Origin: Hofstenia miamia
Taxonomy: Eukaryota > Xenacoelomorpha > Acoela > Hofsteniidae
Length of the DNA: 64,000 bases
Reading direction: 5' to 3'
NCBI GenBank assembly: GCA_900660155.1
Contig: CABFPE010000215.1
Location: forward strand, 217,116-281,115
Position numbers and translations under genes: made by a program. Of the stretch, positions 1 to 14,448 are shown piece by piece. The notes under the pieces are model-generated. The model was not told where the DNA came from, did not search any database, and saw only the letters and a list, made by a program, of their open reading frames with translations. Within the stretch, counting starts at the first letter, position 1; every line of letters begins with the position of its first letter.

Positions 1-704
1 ATCGTGATTTATCTGATTACACGATTGAGAACGAGGTAATATAGATTCATCACTAACGAAATGAGGTTCGTAATACGAGCATGGTCGTGAACGTCGTCCA
101 GAGCTACCCTTAGACAGATTATCTGGGTTCGAGCGACTTATAGGCTTATTGAGTGTAGAGATGGCGTGATGAAAATCAGTCACAGCACTCTCTGAATGCG
201 CACTAGTGCTTGACTTAACAGAGTCTGAAGAAACAGATGATATATCGTGACCTGTATCAGAAGCGCTAAACAAGTGCAGTTTTGTTTTAAAACTTTGTGG
301 TGTGACAATATTTTCAGGCGACAATTCAGTTATTGTTTCGCCTATGAGAGAAAACGGATTATAAATGCTGTGACCGGAGAACAATCCCGAAGAGCGCGGA
401 TCCATATTTTCCCGTCCGACCTTCTCAGAATAAACACTCAAAGTTTCCTGGTCGGGAGAGATATTCATTGGTGAAGAAGTATGTAATTTAGGACGCTTAT
501 TGCAGGAGTCGTTATTAGATTCTTCAGCCTCCTTAACCATTTCTGAAGACACTTTCACTTCGCTGTCAATGGGACGTGTAGGTGATGACAAAGCAGTGAT
601 AAACGGATTATCAATCCGAGATTCTGGAGTCCTTACCTGCAAAGAGCTCTCCACCATTTTATTAAATGATTCAAATGTACTTGGTGACAAAGGCTTTCTT
701 GATC
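1..704 (-). CDS. DUSP8/16: DUSP8/16-like, coding exon 6: Ser-rich C-terminal tail, runs off the left edge
   Basis: Open on the minus strand from the acceptor CTTTAG (before 704) to base 1 without a stop, 235 codons counting the split glycine. Reads GSRKPLSPSTFESFNKMV at the start, later KRPKLH, and near the edge RRSRPCSYYEP. It is rich in Ser, Pro and Asn with several SP/TP sites, which fits a MAPK-regulated tail; this is inference. The true stop lies outside the window. Confidence 0.75.
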
Positions 705-3700
705 CTAAAGATTGATGATTAATAAATTTAAACTCCCAAAAATATATGCAATTAAATACAAATATTGGCTCAAATGAACTGAATCCTGTATTTTAATAGA
801 CTTGCTATACTCAAATTATATATAATAAATAAAATAAAGTTAATTGCTCTTCACTAAAAATTTATGAAATTAATACTATCTATTTTTTTTCTAGATATGT
901 GATTCTGAAATAGCGAACTAAATTTTGAGCTAAAGTAGACACGTGAGTGAACTTTTGATTTATTAAAAAATGAAATAAGAAAAAAACATTTTACAACCCA
1001 TAGCCTATACGTATATAGAAACCAAAATTCAAAACATTCACTAAACACAGAATTTGAGTCGAAAGAGATCACATCCGTTGGAAAACAATGGCCTAGCGTT
1101 TGAAAGCCACATGAAATTTTAATCGTAGAAAACAACTGTTAAAATACGGCATGTAGGCTTAAGTTCGACAGGACCATTCAGTCTCGTGTCATTTATTTGT
1201 TCCAGTTCCAAGAAACTGGGATCACGCATTTCCGAATGCTACTTATAATTTTTGCCGATGCCGGATAGAACAGCCATGGGATCACATCTGTCTATGGAAA
1301 CGACAATTTCATGGTACTGGAATGGAACGGCACAGAAACCAAATGCAATGACACTAAATGTGACAAATGAATTTCTGATTCAGCATGTCAGGCCGCCCAT
1401 AACAGGTTCATAAATACTCGTACCCGGAGAAGCTTCACCCATACCTTCATACCAGCAAAATTTTACCCAATTCCGTTGGAATACAAGTACGTTCAATTAC
1501 AACAAAATTGTATCAAATAAATATGTTACAAGACTTGTCAGAGAGCCGAAAACTTTAAGCTCGGCATGTTTTGGTTTTGAGTATGTTCGGCTCGGTACGG
1601 CTAGCTTTGGCTCGGTTCGCTTAACAAAACCGCTTTAGCACGATAACTTCTTCAAAAATCTTGTGCTGATTTCAGAGTTTGTTTACATAGTTTTTCCAGT
1701 CACTTAGTAAATTTTTTAAAATAAGACAATAAGAAACACAAAAATATCAATCAGCAGATAAAAGCATTTGGTGCTCGTGCCAATACAGACATACAGCAGA
1801 TCTCTACTGCATTCAGCCACATCTTTTACATACTGGATGCTATGCTAGTGAGTTACTTTCTTTTCAAAAACAAAATCCTTGGGAAGTAAATAAAAACTGA
1901 CCTGGCGAATCTGAGGAAGGAAACTCCATTGGTTTCCCAAAATCTTTAGGAAAACAAGTAGGTCTTGAAACTGGCAGAGGTTTGAGAAATTCGGCGGGCG
2001 TTTTGCGCAATCTTTTTGCTTGAACAAATTCCTTTTCGTTTGCTTCATCCATACTTTTAGAACGACTTTCTAAATTGCATCGAATTAATATAAGAATATT
2101 TTGCGATTAGAGAAAAATCATTTGGTAGAAAGTGGGTAATATTTTACAATTATTCTAAGACCTAAGTGATTTCCTCTTCAATTCTAGTCTAGTACTTCCC
2201 ATTTTTGCAAGGATCAGGAACATCTTACGATGTGCGCTTGTTTTGCACATGAGTAGTAGGAAATTACACATTCACTCGAACCAGTTCGAAATGAAAATAT
2301 TAATCAACGAATTCAAATGAATGGAGTTGGAGGAGTCAACATAACTTATTCATGATTCAATGACAGACAGATGCTAACTAAATAATTGAACAAAATTTCA
2401 ATACATCACGAGGGGAAACTCGTAGACAGTTGTCTTCAATGCTAAAATGTTAATGTTTTACAGGTTGACTTTTATTATCTCAAAACTGTAGCAAATGCAG
2501 AAAACACTAGCAATTTTGGTAGAATTGACTTCGTTGACAATAATTCTATGATTTTTTTAATTGAACACACAAATATTCGTCACAAACTGATGTTTGGATA
2601 TCTTCAAAATTATAAAATTATAAAATTACCATGGAAGATAATTTTCATAAGTACCATGTGTGATCAATTAGCGCCATTTTTCTAGATAATACATGGAGCA
2701 GCATTCACAAATATATTTTAACACAAACATTAGTAAATCCTTGTAATAATAAAAAAAACTAGTATGTAAATATGAAAGTTAATTCAATCTGCATGATATG
2801 GATTTAATAAATCCATGTGGATTTGTGGATAATCCGCATCAATGTTTATGCGGATGACGTTCATGAGTAAAAATGGGGATTGAATTGTAAGGCTTTTATA
2901 AATTAAATTTGTGACAAGAAATTGTTATCGAGTGAATTGATGCAAATTTCACATTATAAATTCCATGTCTCCAATATGAAACATGATCGCTTTATGAATG
3001 GTTACCGCAGTTTTTGAATTCCAAAAAGTGTCTATTCGCACTCGAGTCATTATGCGAAAGCTAACATTTCCTCTATTTGCTTTGCGAACAGTTTTGCTGT
3101 TTTTATTCGAAAAAGTCATTATGAGTTTACTTTGCAATTGCAATGTGCTATACTTTTACAACACAATATCACATTTGAATGTATAAACATCTTTGATTTT
3201 ATAACAAATTTTATAACATACTTGTAAATTTTGCATGTATATACATGCATATAGATATGCATATAATATTACTTTTTGTTACAATGATTGTGTATTAGAT
3301 GGAGATTAAGAAATTTATAAGAGTGGTGTGAATTTAAAAATTATTAATCCATGTCCATCTTTGATAAAATGATATTTTTTGAGTGTTTGACTCTTAAATT
3401 CAATCCACAAATCGTTTATAATCTTATAAACATTCTAATAAAGATTCACATTAGTAATTGAAGGTCTCTATTGGCTTCATGAAACACATGAACTGAAACT
3501 TGTGGACTTAAAAGTTCACTTAAATAGGTTAACATACTGTTTTCTTTACGAAAAAATCAAAGCATTTATCAAGTGTTTTTTGTATTAAAGCAAACAATAT
3601 TCACATAACGATGGAGATACAAAGAGAGTAAAACAACAGAACAGTAACGTTGATGAACATATAGTATGATGTAAGGGAATGCTTGTCTAGACATTCAGTC

Positions 3701-6700
3701 TCCAGTATATTGTATTTAAATAATAAACAAGAAAGTATGTGGAATATACAAATTATATATTTGAAAAACAGATGGAAAAATTACATCATAAAAGTAAATG
3801 TTTTCAAAGGATGATAAAAGACTGCGGAGGGACGCAGATTGATATTGATTATAACAAAACCACCTCTTTCCTTCTTTTAAACTTTGTGGAGAAGGAAAGT
3901 TACATTCATTCTTTGACAATAACGACGCACATTGTTTCATACATACGGTTTTATTCCTCGTTAAAAAGCTCTATGAAAGACATAAGATCGCAATTTCTAT
4001 AGAAGTTAATGTTTGAAAATCGAACTTACGAATGAAGGGTGGACTGAGTGGTTCTGTCAGGGATTCGCACAGACGGTCGTTGAAAGTCCGACTGCTTTGC
4101 ATCAGGCATCTCTTCTGCGACAGCTCGTGCTCAAACTCTAATAACTGACCAAGGAAATTGAAATTTGGAGCAATTGTTGGTCGTTTATCCTTCACGTACC
4201 TAGAATATACACAAAGTCAAAAAAAATATTTAGAAATCAGGATTAGAAACATTCAATAGGTAAATTTGGAGACGATAATGGCAAGAATATGGGAACGGAA
4301 GCACAAATACTTGAAAGATTTAGTACAACAAGACGCCATATAATGAGTCTGAGAAGCCTAAAGACCAAACGAAAGAGGATGAGCAAGCAACGTCTGAAAA
4401 ACATTTGAAAAAATGAGAAAGAAAATGGCAATAATAAAACTCATCGAATTTGAGGTAAGGATAAATAATGCTTTTTTGAATACATAAATTAAAATTCCCT
4501 TGCCGGAAGATATACATCGTAACCATAAATTCCGCAGACATTATTTAGTAAAGAAATATCTGAGGGAGAATCCATTGGATGGATGACTCATGGCGTTGAT
4601 TAGCAAGGAGATGCAGACGGATAATTCGAAAAGAGAAACTAGAGGCCTGAATAAAGTGACTCACCGATGCGCCTCGTCGAATGTAAGATTGAGATTAGCC
4701 ATTACGTAGCCAATAGCAACAGTAGCCGACCGCGAGATCCCTGCCATGCAATGAACCAGCAAACACCCATTACTTTCTTTTACTTTATCTAAACGAAATG
4801 AAATTTAACTCTAAACATACCAGTTGTGAGCAAAATAAGCACGCGTGATGAAAAACATTCTCTACTCATTATAATAAACATGGGTAGGTAATAGCAGAGG
4901 ACGGGTTTTTATTGTTAAATCTTGAAAAAAATTGCTCCAAAAATGCCGGAATTTGGTCGAAAAAGGATTTAAAAAATTGTTCTCAAATACTTAAGTGAAT
5001 TTCATGAAGCATTTTAATGCGAGATATGCAAGGATTAACCAGATTCTAGTGTAAAAAATCACATGAGTATGAGAATATATGAGCAATTTTATGCAATAGA
5101 AAATGGTAGACCACTGCAATTTAGCCTATTAAAAATAAAATAGAGATAAAAGCATTTAATTTTCATTACCAATATTTCATGAAACTGCTAAATGATATTT
5201 CAAATGCTCAATGTAAGAACCTATCCTTGAGGCAATTAAGAGGTTCAAAATGGTAAAACCCTCTCTACATCAGCATTCACAGCTGAAGCTGACTTTAAAT
5301 CTTTCTAGCACAGAACAAATGTTTCCTGCTTTAACCAATATACCAATATTTTAATATTTTTTAAAATTATCAATTTCCAATTTATACTTATGCACATACA
5401 AATCATTCTTAAAACTCGTCAATCAAGGAAATAGAATCAATGTATCAATCTCATTAAACTAATGATTCCATGTGCAAGGAGGTCTTGTCAAAAGACAAAC
5501 AGCCTGGAGAGTCAATCTATTATAAAAACCTGATAGCTTTTGTTTGCCCTACCTGACGATTTTGAAAGCTATCATACAGCAGAAATATAGGTTCTACGTT
5601 GAAAACCAATAAAAAATTCCAAAATGGCGCAAAACATTGCCAACAATAATGTACTGAACTGTTATTTAAAAGGTATGTGTGATATTCAGAGTGGAAATAC
5701 AGAAACTACATGCTGTCTCTTATACACATCACTGTCTAAGCACAACTTAGTCAACATTAAATTTTTCACATCAATTAAGAAAAATGCAGAGAACATTGAT
5801 CGCATGAAATCCTATAAACATTCTGACACCAAATTACTTGACAAGGATTCAAGTAACTTTGATTTTTAGCACCAGAAATATTTTTGTTTAGAATGTAAAT
5901 TTAGTGTGATTCTTTTATCACTACTTAGATGCAATTCTATGCTCTGCGTAGGGGCTCCTTATAAATCCCCCACAGCATAGCAAAAAATGAATTTAGTGAG
6001 AAAAGTTTAGTAAATTCAGAAACTTTCTAAAATGTTGACATTGAAATTTGAAAAACTTTAATTGCATCTGTGAAAAAAACTAGAGTTTTGCACCGAAATT
6101 GACTTTTCTTCTATATTTTATATGCCTAGGATATTTTCGAATGACATTTTTAATGAGGCTGCACATAAAATTGAAACTTAACAGACAATGAAGAGTTTAC
6201 ATTAAGTTGAATTCTGAACAAAAAATGAACTTAGTGTTAAAAAATTGAACCCCTGAAAAAAGAAATTTATGAAGCATGGCGTCCGAAAGTTTGCGACTAG
6301 AGCTTTTTTTTGACAGCGGCATAGAAACCATACCTATGAAACAGAATGCGGCATTGAACCAAGGTAGAATTGATTCTCCCATTGAGTCATCAACTGGTAT
6401 TCGTAAGTACCTCTCATCCCTGACCCAATCGGGTTTAGTAGCCGCTTTTGAAATAGTTAGAAGATAGCTTATACCAAGAGGGCGAAGAACCTCTTCATCC
6501 AAAGCATCCTGTTGTGAACCCAAATACATAAACGAAAGAATTCGCGTCGGACCCACGTTGGCAACTGGCAGACAGGGTTGCGAGAAATGTGCTTGCGCCC
6601 CCCTTTGCACGCAAAGATTTGGGTAGGATGACTGAAAATGAAGAAATCCTCCTAAATTAAAAATACATCAGATATTACACGAGTAATGATAGAAATAACA

Positions 6701-9700
6701 TTCCCATCCATTCTAGAATGTTCTATTTATAAAAAATATAAGCTGGAAGCATCAAAAGTTTATGTTAACGGTCATAACACTATCATTTGAGGAAAAATAC
6801 GTGCAAGTTCAAAAATAATTAATTGAACTATTCCGATTTACAAATGTCAAGTGCACTCCATTAAGATATATAATAGAAAGCAACACTTATACGTCGAAGA
6901 AACGAAAAGAAAACAAGTTATAGTGTACTTTCTATACAAGACAAAAATGGATACAAAAAATGAGGAAACATGACAGTGTGAATCTATTAAGGTTGCTGTA
7001 TAAGAATATTTTCCCAACTAACTTTTCGAAAAACAAATAAGTATTCGAATTTACTGTGTCATCTAAAAAATTATTGTACATGTGTCTGAGAATGCTATGA
7101 TATGCTTCACTTGTACATATCAAAGAAATTTTACATTTGGAAAATATTACAATTTTGTAGCACTCTTCATAAAAATCTGTCTGCACCAATAGGGCTTTTG
7201 TGATATAAAGTCAATGCTCGACATTCACTTTGTTATTAGGAAATTCTTTACGTGTTCCAAATTGTATTTAGCTTAAGCTAATCTGAACATTTCCTTGTAA
7301 GCTAGAAAAATACAATTGATCTTTACTCTTCACACATTAATAGTCATGGAGTCCTATAGTGCAGTCAGGCATTCTTATACCCAAAAGACTATATTAATGT
7401 CATCATTTTGCATATTCCTTAACATATAAGCGAAGAAAGATCAAAATAACAAGTTAGGCGAATATTTTTAAAAAACCTTCCAATAATATTGTGATAAAAT
7501 TTTGCGACAAAAAATTTATTGCAATACATTGCACAATAAAAAATGTATTATTAGAATGTCATGATAAAAAATTTAGTATTGGAGAAAGATCCGAATGTGA
7601 AAATCTGAAAATCTTTAGCTTGAAAAGAAATTGAATTCTATGTAGAAAAAATAAATCTAGTATCAGCTAAGCTTACCGGCAACTAAAGTACCAAGTGGCA
7701 ATTTCTCGGTGATGTTAGTAGTTTGGCCACTCATTACAAGTGTCTAGAGTCAGATTTTGGCATCGAGGTTTGGTTATTAGTGTTCGATGAGAAGGCTATG
7801 CACACACAAATCTTAATGCATTAAAATGGAATGTCAATTTGAATTAAACGCATTGAATAGTAGTTTAAACAGATATCAATGCACAACTGAGCAAATATAG
7901 CTCTCAAAACAAGCACAAGTGTAGTCAGTAACCACATATACACGCTATACAACACACTATAGACAGCCAAAGCATATACTTTCTAATGAAAATCGATTGC
8001 AATAAGTGCAATTCAATATATTTTCTTTGAAAAAATATTAGTCGAATTGCAATACAATGCGATCACTTCACGTATTGACTGCATTTTATGAAATTGAATT
8101 GTACAACTTTCTCTTTTACGAAACTCTAACTAATATGTAGGAGGATGATAGATAAATAATATTTATATGTAATTTTGTTAAAAAACTAAATAATTTTGAA
8201 ATATATATATATATATAATTGTAAAAAAAGTAAATTTGGATCTAAGCTAAACTACTACATAATGATAAATCAGACTTGTTGGTGCATAAAACTTAACAAG
8301 AACTTTACTACTGTATTTGTACAGAGGCATACATTAAGAAATGAACGCGTCTTAATGAAAATGTACATTCTAGTTGATTTGACATGAAATGTTGCATGCT
8401 ATAGGGAGATTATATCTAAATATTTCTTTGCTCCTCAATTCAACGTGATTTAGGATTAGATGTTGGTAAAGATAACTTGTGAAAAGAATTAGAGTAGAAA
8501 CATGGCACACTGCTATGTGTCGAGAGCGAATAGACGATAGCTGATAGAATTACTAGTTAATCACACGTACGCTTTGACAACTGTTTACAATGAGTCAGTT
8601 GGTTAATTTAATGCAAACAACAACTTAGTAAATCAATAAAAAACTATCGCTGTTATAAGAATTTTAAATATGGAAATGCTCGTAACGAAGGCTCGTAACG
8701 CCAATCTACACCCTACACCATAATTAGCACCGATGCTTTACCAAATTATTAGCTAAAAATATATATAATTCAGACGTTGACACATGCCTTAAGCTACTCA
8801 ACGGTCTCCTCGTCTTGCCTAATCTACCATCAGTATTTGAAATTTTCCAGATTATTGGGCTTCTGGCAAGCACATACACTCGATATAAATGTCTTTTATC
8901 ACAATAGAATGTAGTTATATGTACAGAATCCAAAGCGTAAAGTAAATTATGTTAAAAGGAATATTTGAAAAAAAAGGCAAAATGAAATTAAAAATTTGCT
9001 ATGATTCTGAAATATCAACAAAAGCAAACGATCATGTAAAAACGGCTAATCTATAAACTATATACCAAGAAAAGAATATTGGCAATCGCTTATTAATCGG
9101 GATTGGAAATTATTTATTCTTGGCCTCAAAAATTCTCGAAGCGAAAATGTAAATATTTTCAACGAGTTAGAAATGACACTGCGTTTCCGAGACTGAATAT
9201 ACACTGTCCATGTATTCACCAACTGTCATTGTTGTGTAAGTGGAATTGCTAACAGCATTCCTAATACAACATATTGAGCTAGTAGTGAAAGATGCGTTGA
9301 AAAAGACTGATTGGTTATTTCTTAATATTTTTTAGCTTAGTTTGAACAACTAAGAATTTTGGGTTTAATTAAATTCACACTATTTTAATGGCTGAATTTA
9401 AAAGGAAAATGACAACTAAATAAACATAATGACAATCTATTTTAAATTTCTAAATTCTGTGAAATTAATAATTAATAGTGGAAGGATCACTTAGCATGCA
9501 GATCTCACATTTTCTGATGCCAGGAAACTTAGAAATTGATTTGGAATTGAGAAATATAGATTATGCACAATGACACAAGGACGTGATTAGCGCATATAAT
9601 TCAATTAAAAATGATTTTAGAATTTTCCTACTTCCCAAATTTACATAAATATATATATATATATATAAAGCGACATCTGGGTACAAGAATTAAGGAACAT

Positions 9701-12700
9701 ATGAATGGGCACCTAAAATCTGAAATTTTTATGCACAAACATCAACTAAGAGAAGAAAATTTTTACATCCGACTAAGATCAGAACATCATAAAATAGGAG
9801 AAGCATTAATAATTAAAAAATCAAACAAAGATCAATTATTGAATAAACAACTAAGCATGATATCATTGAACGTATTTTAAGAGCATGCAATATTAAAATA
9901 TATAAAGTGTAGTCTATTGTAAATATATTTAGTTTTTTACCGCATATTTGTACTGATGATGTTCTATATAAACGAAACCGGTCTATCTTTTTCATAGCGT
10001 ATATGCTAAAAATTTTAGTTGGGAATAGCAACAGCCTACATAGCAAAAGAACAGTCAGAGAACGATTTATATTCCAGTATAAAGCCATAGTAAAAAGCAT
10101 CAAATAAGATGATGTCAACTGAATTTACTAAAACTACATTTTGGTGAAGATCCATGCACAAGCCAACCCTAACATAGGTGTAAGAATTTTGTAGAGACGA
10201 CCATAAAGAATTTGAAATCTATCCTATGAAAAAAGTATGGAACTTATTACTTTTGCCTAACATACAGCAACACGAACAGTGATTTTATTAGTTGAAGCTT
10301 CACAATAACAGTTGTTTACATGAAAGTCCTGTATTTCAAAGTATTATTGCTAAAAAAGACGAATTGCAATATTACTACAAACCATTATTGCAGGCCTAGG
10401 ATTGCATACCACTCAAATACAGCATTTCAATAACAGACAAAATATTTATTTTATAAATTCTTAAGAGAGACTTGGAGAGTGATCGGCTACTCTCAGTGTA
10501 GCTGCTGCAAACGCAAATTGCAAACGGAATCTCAGGTTTATTTATGGCAAATAAGTATTGCATTTTCTATTACTTACTAAACAAACTGCATTCATCACTA
10601 TTTGCAATGCATATAAAATGCTCGAACATGTCTTATTTGGCCAGATTTCTAGATTCTTATCAAAAATTCATAAAGTAAAGCAATGGTGTTTGAATGACTT
10701 CGATCAAATAATTTGCAAACTTACCACAATATGCTTAAGTAAATATAGGATTATAAGAAGCTTCGATCATTGCTAATCGTCAGCAGCTTCACGCTAGACC
10801 TATATTGAATTTGAAGAAACCACTAGAAAGGATTTCACAAAATGATATGCAAAATATACGTCGCGAAAGTGCACTTGAGTCATGAAAATTACATAATACC
10901 TGGTGACAAAGAAGGCAATCGCATATCCATGAACGAAAAATGTAACGATCTAGGTTATTTTCGCGAGGGTAGAATCGTTTACCAAAATGACTAATAGTTT
11001 GCTTTATGCTTACGCTCACGAATGAGTGTACACAGAGCAATCATAAACAACAGCAAACATCCCTTTCAAAATAAAACGCCGAGGAGAGCGAAAGGTTCGG
11101 CCAATTAAAAACAAGTCAGGCTTCGCACTGTAACAGTTTTGTTTACAAGCGATGTTGATTAGTTGAGATAAAACCAACACTGACTGTCCTCATAGTAGAC
11201 TCTTGATTATATTAGTAAACAGGATTGTGAAATTTACACTAGACGAAGAAGCATCAATGATTTTACCCGTTTTTGTTTCATCAAATTTGAGTTTACTGAA
11301 TTTAAGCAAATAACCCTACCTTGCATCATAGGAATGTGGATATAAAAACCGGTAAAGTTAAATCTAGGTATAACCGTTGATTTAAGGGTATCAAAACGTT
11401 ATCAACGTTTATAAATGCGAAATAAACAATACGATTTCGTCAATAAACCCAACGAATAAGACCCAGTGGTTCAAAGCGTCCATATTGACTAGTATTTCGC
11501 GTCTAGTTTGTTTTAAAGCAGTGATGGGGACTGCGAATATCCAATATATTGAGTTGTAAATTTACATTACACAAAAGTGCTGCACTAGCAGAAATTATGT
11601 AGATGTGCTACACATGAACTTTTTTCATAATTCTAGTGTCAAGAAATCTGTTGACAGTTCTTGGTTAATTTATGAACGCCTGGAAACAACTAGCATCTTA
11701 TAGGATCAGGAAAGATCTCAAAAAATGAATTTAATTTTTCTCGAATTTCCTTTCCTAACACTGATACATGCTGAATGGAAATATGCACTGAAAACATTGC
11801 GCAACTAAAGCATTTTTAGGAAAAGATTATGAAAATGGCAAACATGGAAGTGTGATTTCCAATTGGAAATGAAAACGTGGGAATGAAAAATGTAATGCAA
11901 TAGTTTGCAGAATAGCGCAGACGTTCTGTGTGGGTGTAAATAGTAATAAGTTTACCTTCTTTACGCTTCATGGTGCCATTGGGAGGCTAAGACAGAGTCC
12001 TCTCAGCGAAAAGCATTCCATATTTATTAAGGAATAAATAGAGGGAGCGAATGGAAATGTGTGCACGGAGCGAGCGACTGTATTTCAGTTGCTTGGCAAC
12101 CAATTGTGTATGCATTCCGTTAATGGTTAATCAGTTAGTCACTCACACAATTCACACCCACAACACCAGTTTACTATAGAAAATACAATACCGCTACTAG
12201 ACATGAGATCTATGGGAATCCCATACATCGCATAAATTCAACAATTGAAACATTAACTACAACGACTAGTTCATCAAAATTGGAAATTAAAATGAATGTA
12301 ATAAGATATTATAAATTACATGAGCTCTTTTAGGGGAGAATGTTAAATTTCTGTTACTTATGAACAGAATATCACCTTGCTTATGAATCAAGCTATAGTT
12401 GCAATAATGCTGTCATGCAAAGTGCATATGTCATTTAGTAATATTATAGTCCTGGTATATCAATTGATTAGGAATAATAACTTCAATGAAAAGGTCAGAT
12501 TCAAATTACAACAATTGATGACGATTAAAACGCAACTTAAATGTCGTTTAGTGTAGGAAATTAAACAAATGCCATCCTTACATCCTGCCATGCAATGACG
12601 TCAACAGGTGGTAAGTTATATTAAGATTTCCCGCGTTACTCATTCGTCTGCATCGCAGTCTAAAATTAAATGACTCACTGCAGAAATCAACCGCAGCAGT

Positions 12701-14411
12701 TGAGCGAATCAATAAAATGTGTTTCTGTGGAATAAACGCACCGAAGCAGCATTAAAATTGCCATAAAGTAAAAACCGAATTTCTCATGAGAATTGCTGAA
12801 GTGATTCATAAACAAATTAATTTGTAAAATGTGCATCACTGAGAATGAAAACTTTTTAAGTCACTTTAAAATTCAAAAAGCAATAAATGTGCGCTCATAA
12901 TCGAGAAATTAATTTCTATTAATTATCTAAACAGTTTCGTCTACAGAAAACGAGTGTTGTACACCTAAATATATATAACATACATTTGAGAAATGATTGC
13001 CAATATAATCTGATTAACGATTATCTGCGGTAGGGCCCATACCTATAAAAATAATTTATCCTAAGCCCGTTATGCCCGTAGCTAAATGTTTCTTAACTAA
13101 AATAGCTTGACAGACACCTATCAATGTAGTTTCCGTCAAAAACCAAATTAAGTACACTAGGTCATACTTAGGTCCCGTTTCCAGAAGAAATTCTACCAAT
13201 TTATCACAATAACCGACAGCACATAAAACTGAAACCAATTTTTATCTATCGTAATAGTGTACTACACTTCTAGTATGACCTTGCAAAATAAATAAATTAC
13301 ATTAATTCGATTCAAATGATATGGGGCGTCGTGAGTTTACAACTTATGATTCTTAGGCCACCATTAACATATTAATTCAATATCAAAAAGTGAAAGTGAA
13401 ATGAAACTCTCTGATTTTGAATATTACTGTTAATTTTATATGGCTCAGTGTAATATTTTATGTGGCATGTAGAAAATTTTTCACGAAATACATATAGGTA
13501 AATAGATATATAAAATTGATAGATACAAAATACGTATCCATCAAGTGACCTAATCTACTTCAATAACTTTCTAAGAAGTAATTTCTTCGAAAAACCAAGT
13601 CCAGAGCCCGTATGCCCGCCCCGTACTATAGAAGCTCGTGCCCGGTACAGGCCCTACCCTAGACGATTATGAATGAAGGCGATTTAATCAAAAACCTCAA
13701 TGTAGGCCTAGCAGGAATCACACAAAAATCTTAATTTCAACGATTGCGCTTGACCAACATTTATATAACAAAAACCCGTACTATAGAAGCTCGTGCCCGG
13801 TACGGGCCCTACCCTAGACGATTATGAATGAAGGCGATTTATTCAAAAACCTCAATGTAGGCCTAGCAGGAATCACACAAAAATCTTAATTTCAATGATT
13901 GCGCTTGACCAACATTTATATAACAAAAACCTTTGCATTTTGTTTCACCAATAAATTCAATATTTACTCTAGAAAAAATTTTTATTTCTAATTTAATGTT
14001 TTAATAAATGGAAAGAACACAACACATGGAAGAGAATGCAATGCAACGATTAACGTTCCATTGCGCGCTGTTAAAGAAAACCGTTAACAATGCTGCCAAT
14101 TTTATAGATGGATTGAAGAAATAAAATGTTTAAAAATTAAAAAATATCGACTTCTTACATTTGAAAGCATGTAATTTTAAACATTTTATAATTTATCTGT
14201 AGACATATGATTTGCAAATGTAATTGTACGGTTCTAGATTGCACATTCTAATCGACTTCCTAAATGATTTTTTGATTTCAACTTTTCAACTAACATTTTA
14301 TGAAATATAAACATTTTCTACACAAGTGCATTTTTTCATGTAATTCATGACATGCTTAGCCCAGGTACATAAAGAGTAGGAAAAAGTTGATACATTTTAA
14401 TAAACATTCAC

Positions 14412-14448
<37 letters not shown>

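Noticed and set aside
500-715. Plus-strand frames at the left edge
   Set aside because: The minus strand is open over the whole stretch and splices in phase to the phosphatase gene, so these are shadows.
6276-6467. Plus-strand 63-codon frame
   Set aside because: Antisense to phosphatase exon 2.
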